Assembly: GCA_030148505.1 (NCBI GenBank)
Contig: JASBTI010000012.1
Coordinates: 1-64,000 of the forward strand
Direction: 5' to 3'
Origin: Rhodanobacter sp.
Lineage (GTDB): Bacteria; Pseudomonadota; Gammaproteobacteria; Xanthomonadales; Rhodanobacteraceae
DNA: 64,000 bases
Position 1 is the stretch's first letter. Every line of letters starts with the position of its first letter. The translations under genes were made by a program, and so were the position numbers. Under the pieces are notes generated by a model. It searched no databases, was not told the DNA's origin, and saw only the letters and a program-made list of their open reading frames with translations. Positions 50,602-59,642 of the stretch are shown here, piece after piece.

Positions 50602-52539
50602 ATGGATTCACCACGCGCTGCCGCGGCGAGGGCTGCGGTTTACCATCGGCGCGACCGGGACAGACCACCCGAGCGTGGCTTGCGCCTGGTCGCGGCCGTG
50701 ACCGCGTTGTTGGTGCACGTGCTGTTTCTTTTCAGCTTTGTGTTGGGGCCGGCCTACGAGGTGGTGCCGCCGCCACCCGCGAGGCAGCAGTTCGTGCAGG
50801 TACGTCTGATCGTGAGCAAGCCGCCGGTGCCGCAGGGCACGCCACCGAAACAGTTGGGGCCTCGTCACCAGGGGCACACCCCGGCGGTGGTGACGCCTCG
50901 CCAACGTCCGCCGGCGCGTATGGTGTCGCCGCCCGAAAGCACGGCGGTGAGTGCGCCGTCTGTAGTGCCGTCCGCGCCGCCCGTCCGCCACAAGGTGGTT
51001 GGCCCTGCGCCGGTGCCCGCCCCGCAGGCGAAGCGGCCTGCGCCTCCCGCTCCGAACGCGAAGCCGCTGCCGAAGGCGTTGCCCAGGCCGAAATCGGCAC
51101 GCCCGAAACCGGCCCCAGCTGCACCGACGCCGTTGCCGGCGATACGGCCAGTGCTGCAGGCGCCCGAGCCGCCGCGCTTGAGCATGCCGGCAGCGCCGCA
51201 ACCCCTACCGTTGCCACCGCCACTGCAGCCGCAAAGCGTGAGAAGGCCGCAGCTGGAGGGCAATCGGTCGGTACGGCCACCGACGTCGCTGGCGTTGTCG
51301 ACACGTCCGCCTCGCGCTGCCGTCACGCTGGCGGTGCCAGCTGTCGTGGTGCCGCTCGGCGACGCGACGCCGGCCGAGCTGGCACGCGCAGCGCCGATTC
51401 ACGCGCCGGTAGCGGCGCCGCCTCCGCCAGCCATTCTGCCCACGTTGGCGCCGGTACCGAGCGTGCAGATGCCGTTGTCGACCCGGTGGCGGCCTGGTCC
51501 GATGGCGCCCCCCAAGGTGCCATCGGCGGTGATCAAGGCGGTCGCCGTATCAGCGATAGCCCCGGCAGCCAGTGCGGACGCGGACTTGCCGACAACCGCG
51601 CAGACCCCGGCGCCAAAGATCGAGGTCGCGGCAAAGCTGTCACGGCCAAGCCTTCAGCCCCCCGAAATGCCCTTGTCGCTGCCGCTGGCCGCGATCGCGC
51701 CGATCGCCGTGACGACCCTACCGGTCTCCCCGGCGCGTGCGGCCAGCGTGCCGCCGCTGCCTGCGCCGGTGAGCTTGCCGGCCAACACTCCCTCGACCGC
51801 TGCGGCAAGGAGGGGGCGGCAGGATCTCAGTACCGCGCCCGACGCCACAGCTGCAGGCAGCGATTACGCTGCGCCCGGCACCCCCGATGCCGCCCGGGAG
51901 CCGCCGCGAGCCGTCCCCTCGTCCGTCCAGGCCAGCAAGACCGGCACGTCCGCGGCCGACTCGTCAGGCTCGCGCGGTACCTCGACCGCGGCGCTGCAGA
52001 CTGGTGCGGAATCGCCCGGCAGCTACGTGCAACTGAAGCCTCACGGCGACACCGAGATCATGCGCCATACTGCACCCGACATCGGCTACCGCCCCAGCCG
52101 CTTTGCAAAGGACTGGGCGCCTTATGGCGAAAGTTCGGTAGACACCGCCTTGCGTCACGCGGTGGAGAAAACGACGATCGGCCATACCTTCCATTTGCCG
52201 CGCGGCGTGCGTATCCGTTGCACCCTGACGCCCTTGCGGCTGGTCTCGTTGTTCGGCTGCGCCAATCCCGACCCACCGCCGCAGCCGGTGCCCGAAAAGG
52301 TCTACGATCGCCTGCATCTGCCATCGGCCGATCCCTTGGTGCCGCCGGCGCCGGCCAGCGTGGCCGCACCCGCTCCCGCGGCACCGATCCGTCTGGACAA
52401 CAGTGCTGAGTGCGCCACGGCGCGGGTCACGGGCGGGCCGATGCCGCCGGGCTGTGCGAAACCCGCGACCTACCAGCCGATCGACCGGCCGGCATCCGCA
52501 TCCAGCGCATGGGTACCGGCCAGCGACCAGTTTCATTGA
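50602..52539 (+). CDS. TonB-like proline-rich membrane protein of unknown function (paralogue 2)
   Basis: 645 residues from ATG 50602; ATG 50536 and GTG 50506 are in-frame alternatives and none has a strong ribosome-binding site. One membrane helix (about 28-48) is followed by some 450 residues rich in Pro and Ala, then a C-terminal module like that of the preceding gene: GYRPSRFAKDW, LPRGVRIRC, and cysteine pairs in C-x16-C and ECATARVTGGPMPPGC. A long open frame in another phase (50211-52409) is a base-composition shadow. The pair probably arose by duplication and may work together at the envelope. Confidence 0.7.
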   Translation: MDSPRAAAARAAVYHRRDRDRPPERGLRLVAAVTALLVHVLFLFSFVLGPAYEVVPPPPARQQFVQVRLIVSKPPVPQGTPPKQLGPRHQGHTPAVVTPRQRPPARMVSPPESTAVSAPSVVPSAPPVRHKVVGPAPVPAPQAKRPAPPAPNAKPLPKALPRPKSARPKPAPAAPTPLPAIRPVLQAPEPPRLSMPAAPQPLPLPPPLQPQSVRRPQLEGNRSVRPPTSLALSTRPPRAAVTLAVPAVVVPLGDATPAELARAAPIHAPVAAPPPPAILPTLAPVPSVQMPLSTRWRPGPMAPPKVPSAVIKAVAVSAIAPAASADADLPTTAQTPAPKIEVAAKLSRPSLQPPEMPLSLPLAAIAPIAVTTLPVSPARAASVPPLPAPVSLPANTPSTAAARRGRQDLSTAPDATAAGSDYAAPGTPDAAREPPRAVPSSVQASKTGTSAADSSGSRGTSTAALQTGAESPGSYVQLKPHGDTEIMRHTAPDIGYRPSRFAKDWAPYGESSVDTALRHAVEKTTIGHTFHLPRGVRIRCTLTPLRLVSLFGCANPDPPPQPVPEKVYDRLHLPSADPLVPPAPASVAAPAPAAPIRLDNSAECATARVTGGPMPPGCAKPATYQPIDRPASASSAWVPASDQFH

Positions 52540-52585
52540 ACACGCAAGCTGCGGTGGGCGAATACCGCAAGCTTGCGGTGCTCGC

Positions 52586-53389
52586 TCAGGTCGACTGCAG
52601 CGGTGCGGCGCTGACATCCTTGCGGGTGACAGCCAGGTAGGTCACCAGCCCGAGGATGCTGGTCAAAAACAGCGCACTGGTGGCGACCGTGCCCAGCCCC
52701 AGCGCGCCCTGATTCTGCGGCTGCGACATGTAGTCGCCAATCGAGGCACCAAGCGGGCGCGTCAGTACGTAGGCAAACCAGAACGCAAAAATCGCGTTCA
52801 AGCGGAACCGCCAGTGGGCGAGTGCCGCCAGCGCGATCAGGCCGGCGAAGATGGAGGCGGATAGCAAGTAACCCAGTTGCAACTTCTCCGCCACCAGGTC
52901 GCCGGCCGCCGTCCCGAGCGCGAAGGTGAACAGGATCGCCAGCCAGTAGAAGCCTTCGCGTCGGGTGGTCGCGATGGTGTGCACGGAAAGCGTTTTCTCC
53001 TTCACATACCAGGCGATGAATGTCGCAGCGAGGAGGAGGCTGAACACCGCCGTGGTGGTTACTAGCGATACGCCGAAGTGATCCGTTAGGTTGTCGGTGA
53101 TCAAGGTGCCGACGATGCTCAGCAAGACCACAGCAAGCCAGTAGATGCCGGCGATATAGCGCATGGCCCGAAACTGCAGGATCAAGGTGACTGCCAGCAG
53201 GCTGCCCATCAGGTAGGTGGCGTTGGTCAGCCCCAAATGCAGGTTCACGTTCAGGAAATCGGCGAAGGTTTCGCCCACCGTGGTGCAGAGGACCTTGATG
53301 ATCCAGAAATACAGGGTGATTTCCGGCACCTTGTTCAACAGCTTTTCCGGGGTATTGCTGCATTGCGTACTCGTCGGGTTGCCGCTCAT
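52586..53389 (-). CDS. Integral membrane protein, COG4705 type
   Basis: 267 residues from MSGNPTSTQCSN; GGAGC precedes the ATG at 53389 (ATG 53401 is also possible). Eight or more hydrophobic helices, with repeats of the type PEITLYFWIIKVLCTTVGETFAD near the start and FYWLAILFTFALGTAAGD in the second half, indicating an internal duplication. This matches the uncharacterised COG4705 family. Function unknown. Confidence 0.75.
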   Translation of the reverse strand: MSGNPTSTQCSNTPEKLLNKVPEITLYFWIIKVLCTTVGETFADFLNVNLHLGLTNATYLMGSLLAVTLILQFRAMRYIAGIYWLAVVLLSIVGTLITDNLTDHFGVSLVTTTAVFSLLLAATFIAWYVKEKTLSVHTIATTRREGFYWLAILFTFALGTAAGDLVAEKLQLGYLLSASIFAGLIALAALAHWRFRLNAIFAFWFAYVLTRPLGASIGDYMSQPQNQGALGLGTVATSALFLTSILGLVTYLAVTRKDVSAAPLQST

Positions 53390-53703
53390 GAAAAGCTCCA
53401 TCGGGATTATGTTCGGCGGACGCGCAGGGAGTGAGCATGTAATCCACCAGGCACGGAGCCAAGTCTGAAGGGCAATACTTAGTTTTCTCCGAGTCGCGGA
53501 TGCGCCTATCGTTATCGATGGCCAGCGAATGAATGAAATGCACGGGTATGAAAAGTTAATTTTTTGCACGAGTCTTGCGTATTGCATTAGCCGCGCCTGA
53601 ACATGGGTTGCGGAAATGAGGACACATAAGAATGAGCTAAGCGTCGGCTGTCATAAAGGTGGCGCGACGACCCCTCGTCGCTCCATCAACGAGAGGATTC
53701 ACG
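53390..53703. other. Divergent promoter region, no gene
   Basis: About 314 bases between the membrane protein gene and the PepSY gene, with both promoters expected here. An AT-rich stretch lies near 53551-53560 and a small hairpin CGACGA-CCCC-TCGTCG at about 53667-53682. I see no coding region. Confidence 0.4.
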
Positions 53704-54006
53704 ATGAAAAAGTTTGTATCCGTCATGGCGGCCGGTGCGCTGGCTTTTGCAGCATTCGGCGCCAGCGCCACGTCTTCGCACGCACTGGCCGCACAGGCCA
53801 AGATCCAGATGACACAGGCCCGTCAGATCGCGCTCAAGGCCTATCCCGGCAAGATCGTCAAGGAAGAGCTGGAAAAGGAAAGCGGCGGCAGCGGCCTGCG
53901 TTATTCCTTCGACATCAAGAACGCCAGCGGTACCCATGAGGTCGGTGTCGACGCCAAGACCGGTAAGCTACTGGAAAATTCCGTCGAAGGCGCTGATAAC
54001 GACTGA
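53704..54006 (+). CDS. PepSY domain secreted protein
   Basis: 100 residues with a signal peptide (MKKFVSVMAAGALAFAAFGA). The PepSY domain covers the rest: MTQARQIALKAYPGKIVKEEL and HEVGVDAKTGKLLENSVE. Such small periplasmic proteins may bind peptides or inhibit proteases. AGAGGA precedes the ATG. A strong terminator follows. Confidence 0.9.
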   Translation: MKKFVSVMAAGALAFAAFGASATSSHALAAQAKIQMTQARQIALKAYPGKIVKEELEKESGGSGLRYSFDIKNASGTHEVGVDAKTGKLLENSVEGADND

Positions 54007-54062
54007 TTGTCTGGGGATATCTTTCCCCTACCGTAAATAACCATGCGGTATTTGATCTCTAA

Positions 54063-54112
54063 AATCATCATCGGCATGCTGTGCCGATGATGATTATTGG
54101 TTAATTTTACGG
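54063..54112 (+). terminator. Rho-independent terminator after the PepSY gene
   Basis: Arms 54063-54076 and 54082-54095 (AATCATCATCGGCA) are perfect 14-base reverse complements with a five-base loop; ATTGGTTAATTTT follows. AAAA lies just before the stem, so it may also stop minus-strand transcripts from the SRPBCC remnant. Confidence 0.85.
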
Positions 54113-54150
54113 GCTGACGGCACCGCTGCGGGGTTCAGCGTATCGCCCGA

Positions 54151-54595
54151 TTAAAGGGTAATGTCGGGTTCGACGAGGTTTACCTGCTGTGCGGGCGATT
54201 CCTGCCACCTGAGGTACCAAATCTCGACGGGAATGCTCTGGGGAATGCCTTGTTGCGTCGCTCAACTCGGTCCCGCAGGAGACCTCCGCAGAATCACGGT
54301 CGTCTCCATCTCACCCAGCAGGTTTGGATCGTCGAACGTGTCCGTGTAACGAATTCGTTCATGGGGCGCAAGTTGGCGATACGTTCCACCAAATGCATGG
54401 CCGGTACCGGTAGCGAAGCGGGTGAACGACATCCTGAATGTGCCGCCCTCCTGGGCGTCCATGTGGTGCGCCTTGCAGGTGAATCCGTAAGGCGTCGGCC
54501 ACTTCGCCATAGCGTCAGCGTTCAGAAAGGCATGATAGATTCGCGCCGCGTCGGTCCGAATTACACGGTGAAGTTGTACGTTAATCCGCAGGCAT
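54151..54595 (-). pseudogene. Broken SRPBCC/AHSA1 family gene
   Basis: Most of the protein can be read on the minus strand. The frame from about 54583 to 54283 gives LHRVIRTDAARIYHAF, then AKWPTPYGFTCKAHHMDA and PHERIRYTDTFDDPN, typical of this family. After VILR the sequence VSCGTEL is in the +1 frame and a TGA interrupts the original frame; the original frame then resumes with ATQQGIPQSIPVEIWYL and runs to TAA at 54151. The presumed start ATG CCT GCG GAT near 54595 is followed by TAA. So there are at least three lesions; alternatively a poor base call could explain one. Confidence 0.7.
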
Positions 54596-54871
54596 TTTCA
54601 GCTGCGGCGGTAAGGGAACGCATCCCTAGGTGACGAACGAGTACGGCGAGTTTTGACGCGACGACAGGCGATGAAGCTGGGTCAGAGAGGGACCGAGAGG
54701 TTGGGGGTGGTCAACAGCAGGTCTCGTGATCGCCCCTTCGGCCCGTACCCGTTTTCGGCGGGGAAGGAGCGGCAACTCCGGCGAGGCTGACTTTCGACTG
54801 CGTGAAAAGTGAGGCGCGGACGCTATCCACCCGGTATGGGGACTTGCCGACGAGCGGCAGGCGAGGCCTGC

Positions 54872-55267
54872 TCATGCGCGGTAGGGCGAGGTCACCAGGC
54901 GCTGAGAGATCCACCAGATATTGCCATGGGGATCCCTGATGCCGCCCTGCCTGTCGCCATAGGGCATGTCCGCAATCTCCATTTCCAGGCTGCCTCCAGC
55001 GGCGAGGGCTTGCTGCACCGATCGCTCCGCGTTGTCGACGTACAGATAGCAGGCCGTGGGCATCGGCGGATAAGCACCACCCGCCTCACTCGCCATCAGC
55101 GTCGAGGTGCCAATTCGTACTTGGGCATTGGCAATGAGGCCATCGGGTCGAAGCGAGCGAAGTATTTCCGTGCCACCGAGTCCCTTGACCAGAAATTCTA
55201 CGAATCGATTCGCATCTCTGACGAAGAAATAGGGGGTGACGGTGTTGAACCCGGGAGGAAGGTACAT
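54872..55267 (-). CDS. VOC family protein (glyoxalase/PhnB type)
   Basis: 131 residues from MYLPPGFNTVTPYFF; GAGG precedes the ATG. One VOC domain with ACYLYVDNAERSVQQALAAG and GDRQGGIRDPHGNIWWIS, the PhnB-like pattern. It may be a small ring-cleaving, isomerising or resistance protein; the substrate is unknown. The 276 bases before it (54596-54871) hold nothing I can support. Confidence 0.88.
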   Translation of the reverse strand: MYLPPGFNTVTPYFFVRDANRFVEFLVKGLGGTEILRSLRPDGLIANAQVRIGTSTLMASEAGGAYPPMPTACYLYVDNAERSVQQALAAGGSLEMEIADMPYGDRQGGIRDPHGNIWWISQRLVTSPYRA

Positions 55268-55407
55268 GGACACCTCGGCTTGTGAGGCGGATGGCCGCCC
55301 AACGAAACAGCTCACCTGAACCGTACCAAGTATGCCTCCCCGGTTTGCAGGGTGGCAACGATTGGAAGCGTGCACGTGAGCGTGCGCCCGACGGTCCAAT
55401 CGGCGAC

Positions 55408-57675
55408 TCACAACAACCGCAGCAGCTCCTTCATCAGCGGCAGTCGGCGCACACGTACGGCGCTGGCGCGAAACACGGCATTGGCCAGGGCTGGGGCGGC
55501 CGTAGGCATGGCGAGGAAGCTGGCGCCGGTAGGGTCGCGATTGCCGGGGACAGTGATCACTTCTACCGCCGCGGGCAGCTGCGCCATGCTGGCCAGTGGG
55601 TAGTCCTTGTAACTGTGCTGTTGGATCTGGCCATTCTTGAAGGTGATCGCCAGGTTGAGTGCGGTGGACAGCGCGTCGAGGGTGGCGCCGGCGACCTGAT
55701 CTTCCAGGCCCAATGGGTTGATCACGCGGCCCACATCGACGGCGCAAACCACCCGCAGGATGAGCAGTTTATTGCCTTGCATCGCGGCTTCCACCGCATG
55801 CGCCACGTAGGCGCCGTTGACGTACCAGCACGCGATGCCAAGGCCGTTGACGCTGCGCAGCCAGTTTTTCCACTCGATACGCTCGGCGACCAGGTTGAGC
55901 ACGTTCAAAAGGCGGCCGATGTCCATCGTGCCGCCCGCGCTCAGCGGCAGCTGACGCGGTTTGCCAAGCAGGCGCAGGCGAGTATGCAGCGGATCTTCCC
56001 GCAGCAGATGGGCAATCTCGTCGACGAAACTCTCCACCGCGAACGCGTTGCTGAGAAACGGCATGCCGCGTGCGGGGCCGCGCGGGATCGCCGATTGCTG
56101 ACCGTACCAGTCGCTGCGGAAATTGGGGATCAGTCCAGCCGGCAACTGATCGGCCTCGAGTTCGGAGGTCCACAGCAGGTTGTCCGGCACGCCGCGATGG
56201 GCGAGGGCGGAGGCGCTGGCCATGCGCTGGTTCCAGCCGATCACCTGACGTTTGCGGTTGATGATCACGCTGAGCTGATGCACGCAGCCGGAGCGGTAGT
56301 AGTCGTGGGTGAAATCCTGTTCACGGGTCCACAGCAGGCGCACCGGCTTGTCGACGGCCTTGGCGAGTATCACCGCTTCGGCGACGAAGTCGTGATCGAG
56401 CCGGCGACCGTAGCCACCACCGACGCGCGGCACGCGAATCTCGATCTGCGCCGGTCCGAGGCCGGTCAGCCGTTGCACCACGGCCCAGGCCTTTTGCGGT
56501 GCCTGCGTCGGTACCACGAGGCGGGCACGGTCCTTGTCCAGCCGGACCAGGCAGTTCATCGGCTCGGCCGTGGCGTGGGCCAGCCAGGGCTGTACATAGC
56601 TGGCGCTGAGGCGACGCGCGGCCTTCTTGCCGGCGGCCTCGATGTCGCCGTCGTTGCGCACGCGGGTGGTCGGCGGGGCGTCACCTGCGAGCAGGGCGCT
56701 CGCCTGCTTTTCCATGGCTGCGCTGCTTTCGCCGACACTGGCACCGGGCGTCCATTCAAGCTTGAGCTTGCGGCGCCCTTGCAGGGCCGACCACGTGTCT
56801 TCGGCCAGCACCGCCACGGCCGGGGCGATCACCGTACTGCCCCAGGGCTGGTCGGGCTCGGGGGTCAGTTGCATCACGTTGACCACGCCCTTGACCGCGA
56901 GCGTGTCCGTCGTGTCGATCCGCTTAAGCTTGCCATCCGGCCATGGGCAGTGCGCCAGCACCGCGACCAGCGCGGTGTCAGCCTGATGGTCGATGGCAAA
57001 CGCCGCCTGCCCGGTGACGATGTCGTGGGCGTCGACGTCGCCGGCGGGGCTGCCGATCAGGCTGAAGCGGGCCGGATCTTTCAGCGGTGGTGCGGTTTTG
57101 GGCAGGCTGATCTTGCTGGCGTCGTCGACCAGGCTGCCGAAAGTGAAGCGGCGGCCGTCCGGCGCAATTACCGTGCCGGATTCGCTGCCCAGCCGGTCCG
57201 CCGGAACGCCCAGACGGCGCGCCGCCGCCTGCAGCAGCAGCCAGCGCGCCAGTGCACCGACCTGACGCAGGTCGCTCCAGGCGGCGGGAATCGAACTGCC
57301 GGTACCACCGACTTGGCGACCGTAGGTCCAACGCGGCTTGCCGTGGTTGTCGGCGACCCCCAGGCCCAGCGCAATCACGCTGACACGGTTCCAGTCGGCA
57401 TCGAGCTCCTCGGCGATGATCCGCGGCAACGCGGTGGCGACACCGGTGCCGGTATCCGGATCACGGGCGCCGATCAGCACGTTGCCATCGCGGTCGATGC
57501 GAACGTAGGCGCCCAGGTCGTGGAAGGTGTCGCCGAGCAGGGCGGGCGGCAACGGCGCGTCGGCCGCATCGGCCACCCGGATACCGACCATCAGCACGCC
57601 GGCTCCCCCGGCCAGCACTTGCAGGAAGCGACGGCGCGACAGTCGGATCGAGTCATTCATGCGGTGACGGCTCAT
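55408..57675 (-). CDS. Molybdopterin-binding large subunit, isoquinoline 1-oxidoreductase type
   Basis: 755 residues with a twin-arginine signal at the N terminus (SRRRFLQVLAGGAG). The xanthine oxidase family folds are visible, e.g. ALPRIIAEELDADWNRVSV and SNAFAVESFVDEIAH. The catalytic GxGE near the C terminus is replaced: the segment before APALANAVF reads PTGASFLAMPTA, so the usual glutamate seems to be phenylalanine. The start overlaps the small-subunit stop (ATGA at 57672-57675). Such enzymes hydroxylate N-heterocycles or aldehydes; activity here is doubtful or altered. Confidence 0.85.
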   Translation of the reverse strand: MSRHRMNDSIRLSRRRFLQVLAGGAGVLMVGIRVADAADAPLPPALLGDTFHDLGAYVRIDRDGNVLIGARDPDTGTGVATALPRIIAEELDADWNRVSVIALGLGVADNHGKPRWTYGRQVGGTGSSIPAAWSDLRQVGALARWLLLQAAARRLGVPADRLGSESGTVIAPDGRRFTFGSLVDDASKISLPKTAPPLKDPARFSLIGSPAGDVDAHDIVTGQAAFAIDHQADTALVAVLAHCPWPDGKLKRIDTTDTLAVKGVVNVMQLTPEPDQPWGSTVIAPAVAVLAEDTWSALQGRRKLKLEWTPGASVGESSAAMEKQASALLAGDAPPTTRVRNDGDIEAAGKKAARRLSASYVQPWLAHATAEPMNCLVRLDKDRARLVVPTQAPQKAWAVVQRLTGLGPAQIEIRVPRVGGGYGRRLDHDFVAEAVILAKAVDKPVRLLWTREQDFTHDYYRSGCVHQLSVIINRKRQVIGWNQRMASASALAHRGVPDNLLWTSELEADQLPAGLIPNFRSDWYGQQSAIPRGPARGMPFLSNAFAVESFVDEIAHLLREDPLHTRLRLLGKPRQLPLSAGGTMDIGRLLNVLNLVAERIEWKNWLRSVNGLGIACWYVNGAYVAHAVEAAMQGNKLLILRVVCAVDVGRVINPLGLEDQVAGATLDALSTALNLAITFKNGQIQQHSYKDYPLASMAQLPAAVEVITVPGNRDPTGASFLAMPTAAPALANAVFRASAVRVRRLPLMKELLRLL

Positions 57676-58247
57676 GGCTGCGACACCTTGGCGGCCACCG
57701 CGCGCTTGATCGCCCGGCGCACCCGGGTCTGGCAACCGCAGCGGCACAGGTTGGGCAACTGGTCGATGTCGGCATCGCTGGGTTGTGGCTTCCGGTTGAG
57801 CAGGTCCATCGAGGCCATCAGCCAGCCCGGCGTGCAGTAGCCGCAGCCGATGGCATCCTCGGCGATGAAGGCCTGCTGCAGCGGATGCAAGCTGCCGTCA
57901 TTGGCGGTCAATCCCTCTACCGTGGTGATCTTGCGGCCGGCCACCTTGGCCACCGGCACGGTGATTGCGGACACCGCCTTGCCATCGAGCAGTACCAGAT
58001 CGCTGCCGTTTTCGCCGTGGTTGTCGCCGTACTTGGTGCCAGTCAACCGCAACACGTCGCGCAGATACCACAGCAGCGGCATCTGCGGATCGCCGGTATG
58101 GCGGAAGTGCTCGCCGTTGATCATCAGGTCGACGCCATCGCGCGCCTTGACCGGCGTGATGCGGTTGTCCGGGCTGAGCGGTATGGCCTGGGCTGGCACG
58201 GGCACCATCACTGACGTCTCCAGAAAATTCTCGGGCCATTGTGGCAT
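57672..58247 (-). CDS. [2Fe-2S] small subunit of molybdenum hydroxylase, N-terminal cluster lost
   Basis: 191 residues. The second (all-helical) cluster domain keeps its cysteines (CGYCTPGW with C135/C138 and LCRCGC with C168/C170). The first, plant-ferredoxin-type domain keeps its frame (LRDVLRLTGTKYG), but where CGxGxCGAC is expected it reads DNHGENGSD, so C75, C80 and C83 are Asp, Asn and Asp, and the fourth cysteine is Ile near 95. One of the two clusters is therefore missing. Coupled to the large subunit by ATGA overlap. An internal start at M14 is possible. Confidence 0.85.
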   Translation of the reverse strand: MPQWPENFLETSVMVPVPAQAIPLSPDNRITPVKARDGVDLMINGEHFRHTGDPQMPLLWYLRDVLRLTGTKYGDNHGENGSDLVLLDGKAVSAITVPVAKVAGRKITTVEGLTANDGSLHPLQQAFIAEDAIGCGYCTPGWLMASMDLLNRKPQPSDADIDQLPNLCRCGCQTRVRRAIKRAVAAKVSQP

Positions 58248-58260
58248 TGCCGCGGCAGGC

Positions 58261-59580
58261 TTAGGTGGCCTTCTGGCTGAACAGGCGACGCCAGAATCCG
58301 TACACCGGTATCCCGGCCAGCATGATCAGCACGCCGATGCCGGCGTTGCGCGGGTTGTCCAGCATGGTGCTCACCACCACCCATGCCACGATGCCGATGA
58401 ACAGCAGCGGCAACCAGGGATAGCCTGGCACCCCGAAACCCGTGGCGGCCTGATCGTGACGCCGATACCAGAACAGCGTGCCCACCCCGACCGCGCAGGC
58501 CAGCCAGTCGCCGAAGGTGGCGTAGTCGAGCAGCTGGCCGTAGCTGCCCGACAGCGCCAGCACGATCGACCAGCCACTCAGCAGCAACAGCGCCACGTTC
58601 GGCGTGCGGTGGCGTGGGTGCAGCCGCGCCACCGCACCAAAGAACAGGCCGTCCTCGCCCATCACTTGCAGCACGCGCGCCCCGGCGACCAGGGTGATGT
58701 TGCAGAAACCCAAGGTGGAAATCGCGATGCCGAGCGCGATCAACCGCGCCCCGACCGGGCCGAACACGCGGTGCATGACGTCGGCCGCCGGCGCCGTGCT
58801 GAGCGCCAGGCCGGCATGACCGAGCACCGCCAGGTAGGCGACGTTGACCAACAGATAGGCGCCGATCACCAGCAACATGCCGATCAGCAGCGCGCGCGGC
58901 AGGGTGCGTTGCGGGCGATCGATTTCGCCGGCGAGATTGTTGAGGTAGGTAAAGCCCGAATAGGCAAACAGCACCGGCAGCGCCGCGCCCATGAAACCCG
59001 CGCCATGGTGCGCCGGATCACGCGCCAGGATCGGCGCATGGCCGGCACCGGCCAGAAACAGTCCGCATACCACCAGCACCGCGACCGCCAGCAGTTTGAG
59101 CAGCGAAAACACGTTCTGGATCTGCGCGCCCAGACGGATGCCGAACAGGTTGATGCCGCTGACGAAAACCAGCGCACCCACCGTCAACGGCAAGCCCATC
59201 GACGGCGGCAAGCCGAACAATGCCGAGGCGTAGCTGGCGAAGATCGTTGCCACCGCCGCGGTGGAGCCGGAGTAGATCACCAGCAGCATGGTCCAGCCGA
59301 ACAGGAAACCGGCCAGCGGTCCGAACGCCTCGCGCAGGTACACATAGGTACCGCCGGCTTGCGGGCGGCGCGCGCCGAGTTCGGCGTAGCACAGCGCACC
59401 GATCAGGGTCAGCACACCGGCGCCGACCCACATCAGCAGCAAGGCCAGCCCCGACTCGGTGCGTTGCGCGGCGACACCGGGGTTGAGGAAGATGCCGCCG
59501 CCGATGATGCCGCCGACCACGATCAGGGCGGCGTCCCACGGTCGCAGGCGGCGCAGGTAGCCGGGGGCAGGTGCCGTCAT
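58261..59580 (-). CDS. APC family amino acid permease
   Basis: 439 residues with twelve membrane helices. The APC motif VGGIIGGGIFLNPG in helix 1 and the segment LFAYSGFTYLNNLAGEIDRPQRTLP are typical. Likely transports an amino acid or related amine across the inner membrane. It ends 13 bases before the molybdenum hydroxylase small subunit start, so these may be cotranscribed. Confidence 0.9.
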   Translation of the reverse strand: MTAPAPGYLRRLRPWDAALIVVGGIIGGGIFLNPGVAAQRTESGLALLLMWVGAGVLTLIGALCYAELGARRPQAGGTYVYLREAFGPLAGFLFGWTMLLVIYSGSTAAVATIFASYASALFGLPPSMGLPLTVGALVFVSGINLFGIRLGAQIQNVFSLLKLLAVAVLVVCGLFLAGAGHAPILARDPAHHGAGFMGAALPVLFAYSGFTYLNNLAGEIDRPQRTLPRALLIGMLLVIGAYLLVNVAYLAVLGHAGLALSTAPAADVMHRVFGPVGARLIALGIAISTLGFCNITLVAGARVLQVMGEDGLFFGAVARLHPRHRTPNVALLLLSGWSIVLALSGSYGQLLDYATFGDWLACAVGVGTLFWYRRHDQAATGFGVPGYPWLPLLFIGIVAWVVVSTMLDNPRNAGIGVLIMLAGIPVYGFWRRLFSQKAT

Positions 59581-59642
59581 GTGCAGGCTCAGGGGTTGAT
59601 CAGGCGCGCAGCATGGCGTCCACGCCAGCGCTAGGCAAGCGC

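Noticed and set aside
50211-52409. 732-codon open frame on the plus strand in a different phase from the proline-rich gene
   Set aside because: It overlaps the proline-rich gene, has no start context, and its Ala/Gly/Arg-rich product is what GC-rich Pro/Ala codons give in another phase. The gene in the other phase shares a conserved module with its paralogue.
54711-54914. 67-codon minus-strand frame between the SRPBCC remnant and the VOC gene
   Set aside because: It overlaps the VOC gene end, has no ribosome-binding site and no recognisable domain.
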